From the NCBI RefSeq assembly GCF_041107455.1, contig NZ_JBGBPY010000001.1:1116001-1180000 (forward strand): a stretch of 64,000 bases of DNA, written 5' to 3'. Shown one piece after another: positions 23,808-35,037 of the stretch; the stretch's first letter is position 1, and every line of letters begins with the position of its first letter. The stretch is from Rhodanobacter humi (GTDB taxonomy: Bacteria; Pseudomonadota; Gammaproteobacteria; Xanthomonadales; Rhodanobacteraceae). The position numbers and the translations under genes were made by a program. Under the pieces are notes generated by a model that worked only from the letters and a program-made list of their open reading frames with translations, was not told the DNA's origin and made no database searches.

Positions 23808-25847
23808 GTGTCCTACCACACGGAAAGCATCCGCAACATCGCGCTCGCCGGCCATGCCGGCAGCGGCAAGACCACGCTGTTCGAGGCCTTGCTGCACGCC
23901 GGCGGCGTGGTCCAGGCGCCCGGTTCGGTGGAGCGCGGCACCACGCAGTCGGACACCGACGCGCAGGAGAAGGCGCGCGGCCATTCCATCGACAGCTGCA
24001 TCGCCGGCATCGACCGCGGCGGCTGCCGCATCAACCTGATCGACACCGCCGGCTACGACGACTTCCGCGGCGGCACGCTGTCCGCGTTCGCCGCGGTGGA
24101 AACCGTGATGGTGGTGGTGAACGCCGTCAACGGCATCGAGCACGGCACCCGCCGCATGATGGATCACGCGCGCAGGCGCGGCCTCGCCCGCGTGCTGGTG
24201 GTCAACAAGATCGACTTCGAAGGCGCCCACCTCGGCGCCTTGGTCGAAGCGCTGCGCGAGGAGTTCGGCCCCGAATGCCTGCCGGTGAACCTGCCCGCGC
24301 AAGGCGGCAAGCAGGTGCTGGACTGCTTCTTCCACACCACCGGAGCCACCGACTTTTCCTCGCTGGCCACCGCGCACCAGCGCATCCTCGACCAGGTGGT
24401 GGAGATCAACGAGGCCACCATGGGCGCCTACCTCGACCAGGGCGAGGCCGCGCTCACGCCGCAGCAGTTGCACGACGCGTTCGAGCAATGCCTGCGCGAA
24501 GGCCACCTGGTGCCGATCTGCTTCGTCAGCGCGCGCAACGGCACCGGCGCGGCCGAGCTGCTGGACATTGCGGAACGCCTGCTGCCGAACCCCGCGGAAG
24601 GCAACCCGCCGCCCTTCGTCAACGGCGAGGGCGAGGCGATCACCGTCAACGCCGACCCCGCGCAGCACGTGATCGCCGACGTGTTCAAGATCGTCAACGA
24701 CCCCTTCGTGGGCAAGCTCGGCGTCTTCCGCGTGTGGCAAGGCACCGTGCGCCGCGACTCGCAACTGCTCGTCGACGACGGCCGCAAGCCGTTCAAGGTG
24801 GGCCACCTGTTCCGGCTCAATGCGAAGAACCACGTGGAGATCGAGCAGGCAGTGCCCGGCGATATCGCGGCGGTGGCCAAGGTGGAGGAGATCCACTACG
24901 ACGCCGTGCTGCACGACGCGCACGAGGAGGATCGCATCCACCTCGCGCCGATGCGCTTCCCGCAGCCGATGTTCGGCCTCGCGCTGGAACCGAAGCACAA
25001 GGGCCAGGAGCAGAAGCTGGCGAACGCGCTGGGGCGGCTGGCCGAGGAAGACCCCTGCCTGCGCATGGAGCACCACAAGGAACTCAACGAGACCGTGCTG
25101 CGCGGCCTCTCCGAGCTGCACCTCAAGGTAACGCTGGAACGCATGCGCGAACGCTACGGCGTGGAAGTCGTCACCCACCCGCCGCGCATCGCCTACCGCG
25201 AGACCATCGCCGCCAAGGCGGAGGGCCACCACCGCCACAAGAAGCAGACCGGCGGCGCCGGCCAGTTCGGCGAGGTGTCCCTGCGCGTGGAGCCGCTGGA
25301 ACGCGGCGCCGGCTTCGAGTTCGTCGACGCGGTGAAGGGCGGCGTGATCCCCGGCACCTTCCTGCCCGCGATCGAGAAAGGCGTGCGCCAGGCGATGGAA
25401 CGCGGCGCGGTAGCCGGCTTCCCGCTGCAGGACCTGCGCGTCACCGTCTACGACGGCAAGTACCACCCGGTCGACTCCAAGGAAGTGGCCTTCGTCAGCG
25501 CGGGCAAGAAAGCCTTCCTCGACGCCGTGGGCAAGGCGCGCCCGATCGTGCTGGAGCCGATCGTGGACGTGGAAGTGGCGATCCCCGAGAGCGACGTCGG
25601 CGACGTCACCGGCGGCCTCGCCGGCAAGCGCGCGCGCATCCTCGGCACCGACAGCCGGCGCGGCGGCGAACTGCTGATCAAGGCCCAGGCCCCGCTCGCC
25701 GAACTCACCGACTACCCCACCGAACTCAAGGCCATGACCGGCGGCCGCGGCCGTTACAGCCTGGACCTCAGCCACTACGAACCGGTGCCCGCGCCGGTGC
25801 AGAAGCAGCTCAGCGAAGCCTGGAAACCGAAAGTCGAGGAAGACTAG
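23808..25847 (+). CDS. elongation factor G paralogue (FusA2/EF-G-like)
   Basis: A 679-residue translational GTPase. The G motifs are present: AGHAGSGKT (about 14-22), DTAGYDDF, VVNKID (about 131). EF-G domains II-V follow, including GGAGQFGEV and the C-terminal GGRGRYSL. Switch I reads KARGHSI where canonical EF-G has ERGITI, and the protein is a little shorter, both typical of the second EF-G class rather than the essential fusA. The GTG at 23808 is chosen for an AGGAGG site 8 bases upstream; an ATG at 23766 would add 14 unlike residues. It stands alone, away from ribosomal protein genes. Its specific job (a specialised translocation or recycling role) is not known from sequence. Confidence 0.88.
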   Translation: MSYHTESIRNIALAGHAGSGKTTLFEALLHAGGVVQAPGSVERGTTQSDTDAQEKARGHSIDSCIAGIDRGGCRINLIDTAGYDDFRGGTLSAFAAVETVMVVVNAVNGIEHGTRRMMDHARRRGLARVLVVNKIDFEGAHLGALVEALREEFGPECLPVNLPAQGGKQVLDCFFHTTGATDFSSLATAHQRILDQVVEINEATMGAYLDQGEAALTPQQLHDAFEQCLREGHLVPICFVSARNGTGAAELLDIAERLLPNPAEGNPPPFVNGEGEAITVNADPAQHVIADVFKIVNDPFVGKLGVFRVWQGTVRRDSQLLVDDGRKPFKVGHLFRLNAKNHVEIEQAVPGDIAAVAKVEEIHYDAVLHDAHEEDRIHLAPMRFPQPMFGLALEPKHKGQEQKLANALGRLAEEDPCLRMEHHKELNETVLRGLSELHLKVTLERMRERYGVEVVTHPPRIAYRETIAAKAEGHHRHKKQTGGAGQFGEVSLRVEPLERGAGFEFVDAVKGGVIPGTFLPAIEKGVRQAMERGAVAGFPLQDLRVTVYDGKYHPVDSKEVAFVSAGKKAFLDAVGKARPIVLEPIVDVEVAIPESDVGDVTGGLAGKRARILGTDSRRGGELLIKAQAPLAELTDYPTELKAMTGGRGRYSLDLSHYEPVPAPVQKQLSEAWKPKVEED

Positions 25848-25870
25848 CGGCCCACGGTCGGGCCGCTCGC

Positions 25871-25963
25871 GGATCAAACGCCTCGGCGTTTGATCCGGCG
25901 GAGCCGGGTTCGGTCAAGGCCGAACCCGGCGAGTCGAAAGCGGGCAGGACAGCCCGCTTTCGA
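25871..25963. repeat. three consecutive perfect hairpins after the EF-G paralogue
   Basis: Three stems follow one another: 12 bp (25871-25882/25885-25896), 11 bp (25903-25913/25920-25930) and 12 bp (25934-25945/25952-25963). They are separated by only 3-6 bases and no T-run follows. They fill the start of the 306-bp gap between the convergent EF-G paralogue and the small membrane protein gene. Confidence 0.9.
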
Positions 25964-26038
25964 CATCAGGCACGCGCTCTTGGGCGCCCTCGCCTCACAC
26001 GTTCGGACCCGATTAACGACGCCACTCAGCGAGAAATA

Positions 26039-26141
26039 CCGTTCGCGCTGAGCGTAGCTTGCGACAGCAAGCGAAGTCGAAGCGCCCAGCAGCGACCGCC
26101 CTTCGACTTCGACCCTGCGGGCCTACGCTCAGGGTGAACGG
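26039..26141. repeat. inverted repeat, family C
   Basis: CCGTTCGCGCTGAGCGTAG at the left and CTACGCTCAGGGTGAACGG at the right face each other; inner GAAGTCGAAG and CTTCGACTTC also pair. It is the second copy of the family at 23349-23574 and completes the contents of the 25848-26153 gap. Confidence 0.9.
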
Positions 26142-26153
26142 TGGGGTACGAGC

Positions 26154-26531
26154 CTAGTAATCCCGCGCCCCCAGCAACCCCACCGAATACCCAGCCTTGC
26201 GCAGCCGCGACGTGGCCTTGGAACTCAGCACGAGCAACTCGATCAATCCCACCAGCGGGACGAGCATCAGCACCAGCAGCACGATCCGCCACCAGATCGG
26301 ATAGTCCAGGCCGCGGGCGATCTTGTAGATGCCCACCCACGACATGACAAGGCAGGCCAGGAAGGCCAGCGCAGCGATGGGACCAACCGCGGTGCGCAGC
26401 GCGGCGGCCAGGAAGTACAGCAGGATCGCGTAGATCACCAGCTTCTGCCCGGAAGCCACGTCACCCAGCGACGAGCTCGGCTTTTCCCGGTCCTCCACCA
26501 CGGCACCCGGACTCTGATACGGATTTTCCAT
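26154..26531 (-). CDS. small membrane protein, NPYQSP N-terminus
   Basis: A 125-residue protein with three hydrophobic segments (about 33-50, 52-70 and 82-105) and a cytoplasmic-looking, basic C-terminus. The N-terminal MENPYQSPGA tag followed by an acidic linker is seen on many small bacterial membrane proteins, including the RDD protein at 35558 in this window (MESNPYAAPA), although the membrane parts differ. The ATG at 26531 is supported by AGGGGGAG directly upstream. It lies 100 bases after the VOC gene on the same strand. No function can be assigned. Confidence 0.75.
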   Translation of the reverse strand: MENPYQSPGAVVEDREKPSSSLGDVASGQKLVIYAILLYFLAAALRTAVGPIAALAFLACLVMSWVGIYKIARGLDYPIWWRIVLLVLMLVPLVGLIELLVLSSKATSRLRKAGYSVGLLGARDY

Positions 26532-26631
26532 GACTCCCCCTGATCGGTTTTGAATGACGTGAGGGGCAGGCGCAACACCCTGCCCCGACTTGCCGCAATG
26601 TGCCTGCCCTCCCCGCTCCCCTTGCCCCGGC

Positions 26632-27018
26632 TCACTGGCCGGCCGGCGGCTCCCACAGCTCCGCCTTGTTGCCCTCCGGGTCGATGACCCAGCCGAACTT
26701 GCCGAATTCCGATTCGTCGACCTTGTCGACCACGTTGCAGCCTTCGCTGCGCAGGGCGGCAAGCAAGGCGTGCAGGTCGACCACCCGGTAATTGACCATG
26801 AAAGGCGCCTGGCTCGGTTCGAAGTAGTCCGTGTCGGCCGCAAACGGATTCCACGCCGTCGTCCCGGTGCCGGACGAATTGTCGGGCGACGCCCAGTGAA
26901 ACGCCGCGCCGCCCCACGCCTGGACCTCGACGCCCAGATGGACCCTGTACCACTCGGCCAGGGCCTTCGGGTCCTTGGCTTTGAAGAAGATGCCGCCAAT
27001 GCCGGTAACTCGTTTCAT
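26632..27018 (-). CDS. VOC family (glyoxalase/bleomycin-resistance fold) protein
   Basis: A 128-residue vicinal-oxygen-chelate protein. It begins with GIGGIFFKAKDPKALAEWY, typical of the first beta-alpha-beta module, and ends with FGWVIDPEGNKAELWEPP, the usual metal-ligand strand (Glu in ELWEP). Members bind divalent metal and act on or sequester small molecules; substrate unknown. The ATG at 27018 has GGAGA upstream. This subfamily is widespread as a stand-alone enzyme-like protein. The 100-base spacing to the downstream membrane protein gene allows cotranscription. Confidence 0.9.
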   Translation of the reverse strand: MKRVTGIGGIFFKAKDPKALAEWYRVHLGVEVQAWGGAAFHWASPDNSSGTGTTAWNPFAADTDYFEPSQAPFMVNYRVVDLHALLAALRSEGCNVVDKVDESEFGKFGWVIDPEGNKAELWEPPAGQ

Positions 27019-27082
27019 GCTAGGTCTCCGAGCAACCCGCAATTAATTAATTGCCTCCGTCCAATTTACGGAAAATGAATTG

Positions 27083-27727
27083 CTAGCTCTCCTCGCCATG
27101 ACCAACAATTTCGAGGCCTCTACGGGCGTTTAGCTCCTCAAGCAGCCCATCAACACCAGAAGGTGACCGAATGACAATGTTGCGATCACCCACAAAGCAC
27201 TCAAAGTGGTCGACGAAGAAGGCAGAAACCCCCTTTGACGTTAGTTCGTGTGGATTGCACGTCCTCGCAGATACTACCGAAATTGCAGGGATAACCGTAA
27301 CACCTGCCTGCCGGGAATAAAGAAACACAAAAGATGATGCCGAAAGAGATAGCATCTTCTCGCACTGCTCTTTCATGTCCGAGTAGTCCTTGGATGAGAA
27401 CGAATCGCTTGGCTCAACGCGTTTAGCTTGAGCCAAAAATCCTTTGCTCACGCTAAAGGTGGGAAGCGCCATGGAGAAAGAGCAGAGGAAATCCGCACCA
27501 TAGCGCTTCTCTTGGCTGTTATTGCCACGATCACTGAATGTCTTGGCTGACCATTGGACACCTCCAATCCGTAGCCTGTTGATCGAATGTTGGCAGACGG
27601 CTAAAAAGCGATCAGTTATTTGAGGCTCTTGTTCGACGAGGCGAGCATGGTAACTATCAATAGCCTCATCGGCAGCTCTTCCGATCTTGTTCGCTAGTTT
27701 TTTAGTGACCTTGGTATTGTGAAACAT
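27083..27727 (-). CDS. unknown protein, possible PD-(D/E)XK nuclease fold
   Basis: A 214-residue protein without a family I can name. A central segment RYGADFLCSFSM ... GFLAQAKRVE resembles the D-x(n)-QxK core of PD-(D/E)XK nucleases, with a possible upstream Glu in EQEPQITDRF; this is a motif-level suggestion. Later segments (SSFVFLYSRQAGVTVIPAIS, FFVDHFECFVGDRNI) are hydrophobic strands. The ATG at 27727 is preferred over the ORF start at 27778. Base composition is visibly more AT-rich than its neighbours and the codon use differs, so recent acquisition is likely. It neighbours a small membrane protein gene of similar composition. Confidence 0.5.
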   Translation of the reverse strand: MFHNTKVTKKLANKIGRAADEAIDSYHARLVEQEPQITDRFLAVCQHSINRLRIGGVQWSAKTFSDRGNNSQEKRYGADFLCSFSMALPTFSVSKGFLAQAKRVEPSDSFSSKDYSDMKEQCEKMLSLSASSFVFLYSRQAGVTVIPAISVVSARTCNPHELTSKGVSAFFVDHFECFVGDRNIVIRSPSGVDGLLEELNARRGLEIVGHGEES

Positions 27728-27799
27728 GGCTATCCTTAGAGGGCTAACGCTGGAATTGAGCGGTGGCGAAGCCACCAACTTGAATGAGTGGTTAAGGGT

Positions 27800-28069
27800 T
27801 TAATCTCGCCGTAGCAGTATAAACATGGCAACCACAACCAAGGTCGCAGCCAACAGCTCCACCAAAAGTACCCCTGCGTCTACAGATCCGAAATATAGCT
27901 GTCCTTGAGGGCCGGGCGGGGTAAACAAAAAGTGGTAGCCAAAGTTGTAATGCTGAGCTCCGCTACCGGAGGATAACGTTGTTTCGTAGGGTGGAAATAG
28001 CATGGCCGCGACTACTTCACACACATAGATCACGAGAGCGCATCGCTGCAGCTTTGATATCGTCATCAC
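27800..28069 (-). CDS. small two-helix membrane protein, unknown
   Basis: An 89-residue protein with hydrophobic segments at about residues 10-26 (CALVIYVCEVVAAMLF) and 65-86 (VLLVELLAATLVVVAMFILL), joined by a Gly/Ser/Tyr-rich loop likely on the periplasmic side. The start is GTG at 28069 or the adjacent ATG at 28066; GAGGAAAA lies just upstream. The gene is AT-rich like the next one, 72 bases downstream on the same strand, and together they form an islet of foreign-looking composition. No function is assigned. The 255 bases beyond it to the DUF58 gene hold nothing I can name. Confidence 0.6.
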   Translation of the reverse strand: MMTISKLQRCALVIYVCEVVAAMLFPPYETTLSSGSGAQHYNFGYHFLFTPPGPQGQLYFGSVDAGVLLVELLAATLVVVAMFILLRRD

Positions 28070-28324
28070 TTTTCCTCGGGTTGACCCCTAACTTAAATTC
28101 GATTGTTGAATGAAGAGCTTAACTTCGTGGCCTAACTCATCAACCAGGGGCACTACCAACGGAAGCCTGCCATGCAAATCAACGCGTCCCTGCTCACGCC
28201 GCCTAATCCCGCCGTCTAATCCAGCAGCCTTTCCCGGTGGTGTCGACCACGCGACGATCCTCCCATCCGGGGTGGGCAGCGGCATGGGCAGATCGCGCCC
28301 ACTCTCATGTCGGCTCGCCCTCCG

Positions 28325-29632
28325 CTACAACCGATTCCCCCGCTTGATCGCCAGATACCTCTCGATCAACGCCCCCGACAGCTCCGCACACCGCACATCC
28401 AGCACATTCACCCCCTCCCTTCGCAGCGTCTCGTGCACACGTTCGCGCTCGGCGAGGTAGTGCATCGCCGAGGCGCTGCGGATGGTGGTTTCCAGCGTGG
28501 CGCCGGGGTCGTGGGCGGCTTCGTCCAGCGCCTGTTCGCGCAGGCTGGCCAGCACCACCAGGTGCTGGCGGGAGAGCAGGCTGAGCGCGGTGCGCAGTTC
28601 CTTGTCGTCCTCGTCGCGCACGTTGGTGACGAGGATCACCAGCGCGCGCCGGCGCTGCTGCACCTGCAGGGCGTTCGCGGCGGCGAGGTAGTCGGTGGCC
28701 AGCGGCTGGGCGTGCAGGTCGTAGCCGGCGCCGAGCAGCAGGTCCATGCCGCCACTGCCCTGCTGCGGTGGCAGCCAGCGTTGCTGCTGGCCGAGGCAGG
28801 CCAGCAGGCCCACCGCGTCGCCTTCGCGCAGCGCGATGCTGGCCAGCGCCAGCGAGGCGTTGAGCACGTGGTCGAAGTGGGCCAGCGGGCCGTCCTGCGC
28901 GAGCATGCGGCGGCCGCAGTCGAGCATCAGGACCACCTGCTGGTTGCGCTCCTCGCGGTATTCGCGCGAGATCAGCCGATGGCTGCGCGCGGTGGCCTTC
29001 CAGTCGATCTTGCGCAGGCTGTCGCCGACGCGGTAGTCGCGCAGCTCCTGGAATTCGGTGCCTTCGCCGCGGCGCCGCTGCAGGCGCGCGCCCACGCTGC
29101 GCGAAGCCAGTTCCACGCTGAGCCCGGCCAGTTCAGCCAGCACCGCGAAGTTCGGGTACACCCGCGTGGCGGATGGTTCGCCCAGCACGCGCCTGCCGTG
29201 CCACAGCCGCCACGGCGACGGCAGCAGCGCATGGCAGCCGCCGAATTGGAACAGGCCACGCGCATCGGGCGTGGTGGCGTAGTCCAGCCGCAGCGCGCCG
29301 CCGGGCGGCAGGCTCACCCGGCGCGGCATGCCGCGCACCGCCCAGCCGCCGGGATGCAGATCGTGCAAGCGCAGCGACTGGCGGCGCTTCGTGGGATTGC
29401 GCAGGTGCAGCGCCACGCTCGCCTCCGGCCCCAGCGGCAGCACCGGCGCGAGTTCGCGCTGCAGTTCGGGCGAGGCGATGCGGCGCAGGCGCCAGGCGTC
29501 GAGCGCAGCCAGCACGGCAAGCGCGGCGCCGGCGTCCAGCCATGCCGACAGCGGCAACCGGCCGAGGCTGGCCGCGACGCCGAGTGCGGTCCAGAGCAGC
29601 AGCAGCCACAGCATCAGCGGAGCGGGCCTCAT
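28325..29632 (-). CDS. DUF58 domain protein (MoxR-associated)
   Basis: A 435-residue protein. Two N-terminal hydrophobic segments (about 7-45) anchor a periplasm-facing or cytoplasmic beta-rich region, then the DUF58 core: FQELRDYRVGDSLRKIDWKA, SHRLISREY and the von Willebrand-like strand QVVLMLDCGRRM. DUF58 proteins accompany MoxR ATPases and are thought to act with them in assembling or activating envelope or metal-containing complexes. It is the last gene of the seven-gene run from 35558, separated from moxR by 130 bases that hold a repeat. The ATG at 29632 precedes the first hydrophobic stretch. Confidence 0.9.
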   Translation of the reverse strand: MRPAPLMLWLLLLWTALGVAASLGRLPLSAWLDAGAALAVLAALDAWRLRRIASPELQRELAPVLPLGPEASVALHLRNPTKRRQSLRLHDLHPGGWAVRGMPRRVSLPPGGALRLDYATTPDARGLFQFGGCHALLPSPWRLWHGRRVLGEPSATRVYPNFAVLAELAGLSVELASRSVGARLQRRRGEGTEFQELRDYRVGDSLRKIDWKATARSHRLISREYREERNQQVVLMLDCGRRMLAQDGPLAHFDHVLNASLALASIALREGDAVGLLACLGQQQRWLPPQQGSGGMDLLLGAGYDLHAQPLATDYLAAANALQVQQRRRALVILVTNVRDEDDKELRTALSLLSRQHLVVLASLREQALDEAAHDPGATLETTIRSASAMHYLAERERVHETLRREGVNVLDVRCAELSGALIERYLAIKRGNRL

Positions 29633-29652
29633 GGATGCTTCACACGGCTTTG

Positions 29653-29734
29653 TCGCCCCAGCGGAAGCTGGGGACCAGTGACTTCGGGCTCTTGAAGGCA
29701 AAGGCACTGGACTCCGGCTTTCGCCGGAGTGACG
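29653..29734. repeat. composite hairpin repeat, family D
   Basis: Two hairpins, CCCCAGC-GGAA-GCTGGGG (29656-29673) and ACTCCGGC-TTTC-GCCGGAGT (29711-29730), stand as imperfect mirror arms (GACCAGTG against CACTGGAC). This is a common dispersed repeat type in proteobacteria. It lies between moxR and the DUF58 gene. Confidence 0.85.
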
Positions 29735-29762
29735 AGCAGAGGAACGGCAGCTCGAAAGTTAT

Positions 29763-31878
<2,116 letters not shown>

Positions 31879-31882
<4 letters not shown>

Positions 31883-33390
31883 GCCGCGCCTCCCTGCAGC
31901 GGCCAGCCGTCGAGCAATTGCTCGAACGCGGACTGGTCGGGATAGCGGTCGGCGTAGGCGGCGAACTGCCAGGTGCGCACGATCGCGGCAGCACGACGCG
32001 TGCGCGCCGGGTCGCCCAGCGCGGCGGCGTGGCGCAACCAGTCCGCCTCGGTGGCGTCGATGGCGACGGGCAGTTGCAGCTGCTGCGCGATGCGCTCCGC
32101 ACAGCCGCGGTAGAGCAGCGCCAGCGCCTCGCGCCGACGTCGCGCCTGCCACAACTCACGCGCGGTGCCGGCCACGTCCGATGGCAGGGTTTCGGGCGTC
32201 TCGTCCACCGTCGTCGACAAGTTCGCCTCGAACGACGACGGCAGCGCCTCGTCGCGCAGCCCGCTGCTCCAGCGCCACGCGAACCAGACCAGCGCCGCCA
32301 CCGCCGCGCCCAGCGCCAACCACAGCAAGGCGTTGAGCAGGCCGGAGAGCATGCGCAACGGCGCGAAGCCCGTGTTCACGTCTTGCTGCGTGGGCGGGCG
32401 GCTGTATTTCAATTCCCAGCGCCGCACGTGATGTTCGCCGCCGAAACGCGGATCGCGGTACACCTGCGCCGCAGCCGCTGCGAAGCGCCGGTCGTCCTCG
32501 TCCAGCGGCTGGCGGAAGACCTCCTGCGGCGCGCTCACCGCCGCGCTCTTCGCGGCCGGCGGCGCCGGCGACGCGGCATGGCCGGCCAGCGGCAAGCCCA
32601 GGCACAGCAGCAGGCCGAGCAGCTTGCCCGCGTCCTGCAGGCGCGTGCGCAGGCGGCGGAACGCGAGGTCGATGTCCCAGGCTTCCAGTTGGGTGCGCCG
32701 GTTGAGGTAGAGCGCGAAGCCGCATGCCACGTACAGCGGCTCGATCGCGCTCATCGCGAGGTAGGCCACGGCGGAGGCCGCCAGCATCCAGCCCGTGCCG
32801 CTGGCGTGCACGTCATGGCGGAAGAAGTCGGCGAACGAGGCCGGCCGCCATTCGTTCGGCAACAGCCACAGCGCCAGCAGCCAGACGCTGAGGAACAGCA
32901 CCAGCTCGAACTGCAGGCAGCCGTAGGTGAGCAGGCTGGCTTCGCCCACCAGCTTGCGGCGCAGCACCTTCCAGCGTGCGCTGCGCTGCGAGCGCGAAGC
33001 GCCTTCCAGCAATTCCAGTGGCAGGCGCAGCGCGCGATGGCTGTCCAGGCGCAGCCAGCTCAAGCTGGCGAGGGTCGACCGCCACGGCAGGCCACGCTGG
33101 CCGCGCAGGGTTTCGCGCCAGCGCGGCGCGCGATCGAACACCGCGCGCGAGAGCACGTACAGCGGCACGCGGTCGAACAGCGGCAGCAGCCACCACGTCA
33201 GCACGAGGCCCAGCCACGGCAGCTGCAGCAGCAGGCCCAGCGCGTTGACCAGCACGAACAGCGGCAGGCTGAACGCGAACCACGCCGACCACACGGCGCC
33301 GGCATTCGCGCGCAGCATCGTCGCGCCCAGATCGAGGGCCTCGCGCGATTCGCGCGGACGCAGCACCACGCCGATCCGTTCAAGCTCCAT
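31879..33390 (-). CDS. DUF4129 domain membrane protein
   Basis: A 503-residue protein with several hydrophobic segments in the first 270 residues and another at about 355. A hydrophilic region (residues 285-350: EDDRRFAAAAAQVYRDPRFGG) lies between and probably faces the periplasm. The C-terminal domain (ELWQARRRREALALLYRGCAERI) is the DUF4129 signature. In other bacteria DUF4129 proteins are encoded with transglutaminase-like or MoxR/DUF58 genes. It overlaps the SpoIIM-like gene by 11 bases and the DUF4350 gene by 4. Role inferred only as part of the envelope complex of this operon. Confidence 0.88.
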
Positions 33391-34360
33391 GCCGCCGCCC
33401 CGCCCTGCCGCCGAAACCCAGCCAGCCCAGCACCAGCAGCCACGCCAGCGCGGCCACGCCGAAACGCAGCGGATCGGGCAACCATGCCTGCGACGACCAG
33501 TACGCCTCGATGCACGCCGCCGCCACCAGCATCGCGAACGCGCCCAGCGCCAGCTTCGCGCCGATCCAGCCGGCCTCGACCAGCGCCGGCCCGCGCCGCC
33601 GCCGGCCGGGCGCGAGCAGGGTCAGCCCCAGCTGCAAGCCGGCGCCGCCGGCGATCACCAGCGCGCTCAGCTCGAACGCCGAATGCGTCACCACGAAACG
33701 CCAGAACGGACCGCCGTAGCCGATCGCGACGAGATGGCCGGCCACGCCGCCGACGATGATGCCGTTCGCGGCCAGCACATAGATCGCGCCCACGCCGAAC
33801 AGCAGGCCGGAAGCGAAGGTGCGGAAGGCGATGCCGACGTTGTTGAACACGTAGAAGCCGAACATCTGCAGGTTGGTGCCGCTGCTGCGGCCCAGGTGCG
33901 GATTGGCGGGGTCGTACATGCGCTCGAACTGGGCCAGCCGCGCGCTGCTGAACAGCGTGTGCGCAAACTCCGGATGCACCTGCAGCCAGGCCAGCAGCAG
34001 CAGCGCCGGCACGTAGAACAGCGCCGCCGCCAGCGCCATGCAGCGCCACTGCGCGCGCACCAGGCGCGGGAAGTCGGCGACCAGGAACGCGGCCGCACGG
34101 TGCCAGCGCGGCGGCGGCGGGCGGTACAGCACGCGGTGGCCGCGCTGCACCAGCTGCTGCAGCCGCTCGGTGACTTCGTGGCTGTAGCCGCGCCCGCGCG
34201 CCAACGCGAGGTGGTGGCAGACGCGCCGGTAGGCCGCCGGGAAATCCAGCGCCTGCTCGCTGCGCATGCCGCGCTTCGGCTGGCGGTCGAGCTCGCCCAG
34301 CCAGGCCTGCAGGCCATCCCACTCCTGCGCGTGCAAGGCCACGAAGCGCTCCTGCTTCAT
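33380..34360 (-). CDS. SpoIIM-like (stage II sporulation protein M) membrane protein
   Basis: A 326-residue protein with a cytoplasmic N-terminal half (LDFPAAYRRVCHHLALARGR) and about five hydrophobic segments from residue 110. The pattern NNVGIAFRTFASGLLFGVGA and THSAFELSALVIAGGAGL is the SpoIIM/DUF95 family signature. In sporulators SpoIIM drives septal peptidoglycan remodelling; in non-sporulating Proteobacteria the homologue is encoded with RDD, DUF4129 and MoxR genes as here. The start at 34360 overlaps the RDD gene stop by 4 bases. Confidence 0.9.
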   Translation of the reverse strand: MKQERFVALHAQEWDGLQAWLGELDRQPKRGMRSEQALDFPAAYRRVCHHLALARGRGYSHEVTERLQQLVQRGHRVLYRPPPPRWHRAAAFLVADFPRLVRAQWRCMALAAALFYVPALLLLAWLQVHPEFAHTLFSSARLAQFERMYDPANPHLGRSSGTNLQMFGFYVFNNVGIAFRTFASGLLFGVGAIYVLAANGIIVGGVAGHLVAIGYGGPFWRFVVTHSAFELSALVIAGGAGLQLGLTLLAPGRRRRGPALVEAGWIGAKLALGAFAMLVAAACIEAYWSSQAWLPDPLRFGVAALAWLLVLGWLGFGGRAGRRHGA

Positions 34361-35037
34361 GGGCGCCCCAGCAGGCCGTTCGCGTAACCGAGCAGGCGCG
34401 CCACCGCGGCGGTGTCGCGGCAGCCGGTCAGCGGCTCCAGCAGGTTCGCCAGTTCCTCCTGGCGCTGCACGGTGAGCTGATCCGCACGCTCGGCGAAATC
34501 CACCAGCGCGGCCTGCTCCTCCGGCGCCAGCGGCACGGGCAACATTTGCGCCGGCGCTGCCGGCACCTGATGCCCGAACGACGATTCCTTCGCATGCACC
34601 ACCATCGTGCCGGCCACGATGTCGCCGAGCCGGCGCGCGCCGGGATCGACCAGGGTGCTGGCCAGGCCCACGCCGTACACGCCGGGCAGCGCATCGACCA
34701 CGCGCAGCAGGTTGCGCGTCACCGACGGCAACCAGGTCACCGGCGTGCCGTCGGCATTGACCACGCGCAGGCCCAGCGCCCGCTTGCCCAGGCTCTGCCC
34801 GTCCAGCCACAGCTCGCAGACCACCCAGTACGCCCACAGCAGGGCGAACATCGCCAGCATCGCCAGCCCGCGGCCGCCGGTGCCGAACAGCGACAGCGGA
34901 ATCATCGCCAGCATCAGCAGCACGAGGCGGATGATGGTGTCGATCATCCACGCCTGCGCGCGCGGCAGCGGGCCGGCCGCACGCAGGCGCAGCGAGATGC
35001 CTTCGGGCGTCTCGATCTCGCGGACGGAGTCCAGCAT
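34357..35037 (-). CDS. RDD family membrane protein (second of pair)
   Basis: A 226-residue RDD protein. Arg-Ala-...-Asp in the first helix (RAQAWMIDTIIRLVLLML) and GQSLGKRALGLRVV with RRLGDIVAGTMVV are the family marks. Two hydrophobic helix pairs lie before residue 120, and a soluble helical tail of ~80 residues follows. The ATG at 35037 overlaps the preceding stop as TGATG. Family members are proposed transporters or membrane scaffolds; here the RDD pair opens the MoxR-type operon. The role is by context only. Confidence 0.88.
   Translation of the reverse strand: MLDSVREIETPEGISLRLRAAGPLPRAQAWMIDTIIRLVLLMLAMIPLSLFGTGGRGLAMLAMFALLWAYWVVCELWLDGQSLGKRALGLRVVNADGTPVTWLPSVTRNLLRVVDALPGVYGVGLASTLVDPGARRLGDIVAGTMVVHAKESSFGHQVPAAPAQMLPVPLAPEEQAALVDFAERADQLTVQRQEELANLLEPLTGCRDTAAVARLLGYANGLLGRP

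Noticed and set aside
23679-25877. 732-codon minus-strand open frame across the EF-G paralogue
   Set aside because: It is the antisense shadow of the GTPase gene, with no motif.
28088-28285. 65-codon minus-strand ORF
   Set aside because: No ribosome-binding site, no similarity and a shadow-like composition; treated as intergenic.
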